Shown one piece after another: positions 62,105 to 64,000 of a DNA stretch of 64,000 bases. The DNA is taken from assembly GCA_963751165.1 (NCBI GenBank), contig CAVVTP010000019.1, positions 62,001 through 126,000 on the forward strand, written 5' to 3'. The notes under the pieces are model-generated. The model searched no databases, was not told the origin of the DNA, and was given only the letters and a program-made list of their open reading frames with translations. The translations under genes were made by a program, and so were the position numbers. Within the stretch, counting starts at the first letter, position 1; every line of letters begins with the position of its first letter. The stretch is from Roseiarcus sp963751165. Its GTDB lineage: Bacteria; Pseudomonadota; Alphaproteobacteria; Rhizobiales; Beijerinckiaceae.

Positions 62105-62924
62105 ATGTTGAAATCCGTCTATGACATCCGTCCGCCGTCGCCGCTGCTGTTCGCCATCGAGTTCGCGCGGGGTCCTTGGCATCCCGAATCTCCTTGCCGC
62201 CGCGCCCTTCCTGGCGACGGCGCCGCGCGGCTTCCCGCAACCGGTCATCGTTCTGCCCGGGATGGGCGGCGGCGATCACTCGACGGTCGCGATCCGGCGC
62301 TATCTGAAGTTCCTTGGCTATCAGGCGCATGGCTGGAACCGCGGACGCAACGTCCGGCCGGCCGGGGCCGATCTGCCGGCGGTCGCGGCTCAGATCCGCA
62401 CGCTGCACGGGATGACGGGCATGCCGGTCAGCCTCGTCGGCTGGAGCCGCGGTGGCATCATTGCCCGCGAGGCGACCCGCCTAGCGCCAGAGGCCGTGCG
62501 CATGGTGATCACCCTCGGCAGCCCCTTCGCCGTACCGGCGGCAACCAACGTCATGTCCGCCTGGCGGCTCATCACTGGCGAAAAATTCCTGGCGCCTTCT
62601 GCCGAGCAGGTTCGCCAGCTCGCGCTGCCGCTGCCGGTCCCGAGCACGTCGATCTACAGCCGCACGGACGGCGTGTGCGCCTGGCAGGCCTGCCTGGAAG
62701 TCGAGGGTCCGCAGCGTGAGAACGTCGAAGTCCGCGGCGCGCATATCGGGCTGGGCTTCAATCCATCCGCCTTCTGGGTCATCGCCGACCGCCTGGCCCA
62801 GCCGATCGGAACCTGGAAGCCTTTCCGGCCGGGCCCGCTTGTCGCGGCCATTTTTCCACGAGCGCGACGCGCCGGGGCTGAGGTGGCAGGCGCGTCTTTG
62901 CGCCGATTTCCCCACGATTCTTGA
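62105..62924 (+). CDS. Lipase-like alpha/beta hydrolase, one frameshift near the start
   Basis: Hydrolase with VIVLPGMGGGDHSTVAIRRYL and the nucleophile elbow VGWSRGGIIARE, followed by VITLGSPF and TSIYSRTDGVCAWQACLEVEG, a pattern shared with small bacterial lipases of the PGAP1-like type. From ATG 62105 the product begins MLKSVYDIRPPSPLLFAIEF; at the GGGG run 62169-62172 the frame breaks, and dropping one G continues directly into the body of the protein (VLGIPNLLAAAPFLATAPRGF). A shorter version starting at ATG 62121 is possible but gives an Arg/Ser/Cys-rich start. Probably co-transcribed with the WS/DGAT gene and acting on neutral lipid, which is inferred. Confidence 0.78.
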
Positions 62925-62989
62925 CCCGCATCAACGCGCTGCGCACCGGGCGGGATAAAGAGAACGTCGAAACACGGGGAGGCAGCGTC

Positions 62990-64000
62990 ATGCCCGATCA
63001 AGATCATTCCGCCGACGCGTCGTCGGCCTACGCCTATCCTTTGCTCATCAAGCACCTACTGCGCCGATGATGCGCGCTCCTGACCAGGAGATCGTGTATC
63101 GCGACCTGAGGCGGCGCACCTATCGGGAGTTTCGCGAGCGCGTCGGACGGCTCGCGAGCGGGCTCAACAAGATCGGGGTCGACCAAGGCGGACGTCGTCG
63201 CCATCCTCGAATGGGACAGTGACCGCTATCACGAGTACTACTTCGCCATTCCGATGATGGGCGCGGTGATGCAGACGGTCAACGTCAGCCTTACCCCGGA
63301 AGACATCGCCTACACGATCAACGACACCTGCGCGACGACGGTGCTGTTCAACGCCGACTTCCTGCCGCTAATGGAGAAGCTGAAGGACCATCTGAAGGCC
63401 GTCAAGAATTACGTGCTCATGCACGACCGGCCCGAGCCGCCGCAGACGGATTTCCCGATCAACAGCGAATACGAGGCGCTGCTGTCGCTCGGCTCGCAAT
63501 ACCTCCCGTTTCCGGATTTCGACGAGAATGCCTGGGCGACGGTTTTCCATACGACCGGAACGACGGGACGGCCGAAGGGAGTCCATTTCAGCCATCGCCA
63601 GATGGTGGTGCATACCCTGACGGGGCTCGTCGAATATGGCCTGCCGCCGATCCACGGTCGCTTCCACCGCGACGACGTCTACATGCCGATGACGCCCATG
63701 TTCCACGTGCACGCCTGGGGCTGTCCATACAAGGCCACGCTCTCGGGCTGCAAGATCGTGTTCGCGGGGCGTTACACGCCGGAGATCTTCCTGAAGCTGA
63801 TCGCAACCGAGAAGGTGACCTTCACCCATTGCGTGCCGACCATCCTGCAGATGCTGCTTTCGGCGCCGGGAAGCGACAAGGTCGATCTTTCCGGCCTGAA
63901 GATGATCGTTGGCGGCTCTGCATTGCCGCCCGCGCTGGCCCGGGCGGCGTTGGCCCGCGGCATGGACGTCTTTTCGGCCTACGGCCAGTCGGAGTCCGGG
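62990..64000 (+). CDS. Long-chain acyl-CoA ligase (AMP-forming), partial, two indels
   Basis: N-terminal part of an ANL-family ligase, cut by the right edge. After ATG 62990 (GGGGAGG upstream) it reads YAYPLLIKHLL, then meets a stop at about 63067; one base missing near 63058-63066 restores APDQEIVYRDLRRRTYREF, and one extra base near 63178-63190 returns it to the first frame at DVVAILEWDSDRYHEYYFAIPMMGAV. The two shifts compensate. From there the frame is clean: the P-loop FHTTGTTGRPKGV, MFHVHAWGCPYKATL and MIVGGSALPPALARA are typical of medium/long-chain acyl-CoA synthetases. It would supply acyl-CoA to the WS/DGAT enzyme upstream. Confidence 0.82.

Overview
The window is GC-rich and reads as chromosomal DNA of an alphaproteobacterium, most probably of the order Hyphomicrobiales (Rhizobiales). 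This placement is inferred from gene neighbourhoods typical of that order: Hsp20 with DUF1150, a NUDIX hydrolase overlapping a TIGR02301 protein, a FYDLN-type zinc ribbon, DUF2849-cysI-cysH-DUF934, and NnrU. No rRNA, tRNA, insertion sequence or CRISPR array was seen.

Layout. 1-1.1 kb: start of phaC and a frameshifted phaE of a class III polyhydroxyalkanoate synthase. 1.3-2.7 kb: rimO. 2.9-8.8 kb: a SAM-domain/adenylate cyclase/ATPase/TPR regulator followed on the same strand by two tandem LivK-type binding proteins, one broken. 8.9-12 kb: methyltransferase fragment, cupin, intact methyltransferase and a GlxA-type regulator. 12.1-17.8 kb: YjbQ, a papain-like peptidase, folA, thyA, DUF1150, Hsp20 and a RecD-like helicase whose N-terminus is out of frame. 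17.9-23.7 kb: sulfur block with a periplasmic sulfite dehydrogenase pair (SorAB-like) and an assimilatory sulfite/APS reductase operon. 23.8-30.9 kb: L-arabinose block, an FrcBCA-like ABC importer divergent from araB-araA-araD (araB and araA each carry one indel). 31-41.9 kb: mixed housekeeping and catabolic genes (Sua5, acyl-CoA dehydrogenase/enoyl-CoA hydratase, NUDIX, NnrU, an IlvD/Edd sugar-acid dehydratase, and a VapBC module overlapping a GNAT and a PEP mutase/ICL-family gene). 42-45.4 kb: phage-derived remnant (terminase large subunit, DUF5681, and ParB with a deleted methylase core) with hairpin repeats. 46-52 kb: a transglutaminase/DUF2126 protein, an RluA-type pseudouridine synthase, ftsY and yciB. 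52.4-58.3 kb: a decayed alpha/beta hydrolase, a lone boxB (aerobic benzoyl-CoA epoxidase), a MetE-like protein, a PaaX-type regulator and a 51-residue secreted protein. 58.5-64 kb: a tightly coupled neutral-lipid operon of SDR, alpha/beta hydrolase, WS/DGAT acyltransferase, lipase-like hydrolase and acyl-CoA ligase (cut by the right edge).

How the genes work together. The two window ends encode two different carbon-storage routes (PHA, and wax ester/triacylglycerol). The sulfur block covers both periplasmic sulfite oxidation and cytoplasmic sulfate assimilation. The arabinose block supplies uptake plus isomerase/kinase/epimerase steps to xylulose-5-phosphate. Aromatic degradation is represented only by boxB and a PaaX-like regulator.

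A striking property of the whole window is the number of single-base indels in otherwise well preserved genes (phaE, second binding protein, helicase, araB, araA, lipase, acyl-CoA ligase). They may be assembly errors or real decay; only the alpha/beta hydrolase at 52.5-53.3 kb, which has lost its nucleophile elbow, and the methyltransferase fragment at 8.9-9.1 kb are clear pseudogenes.
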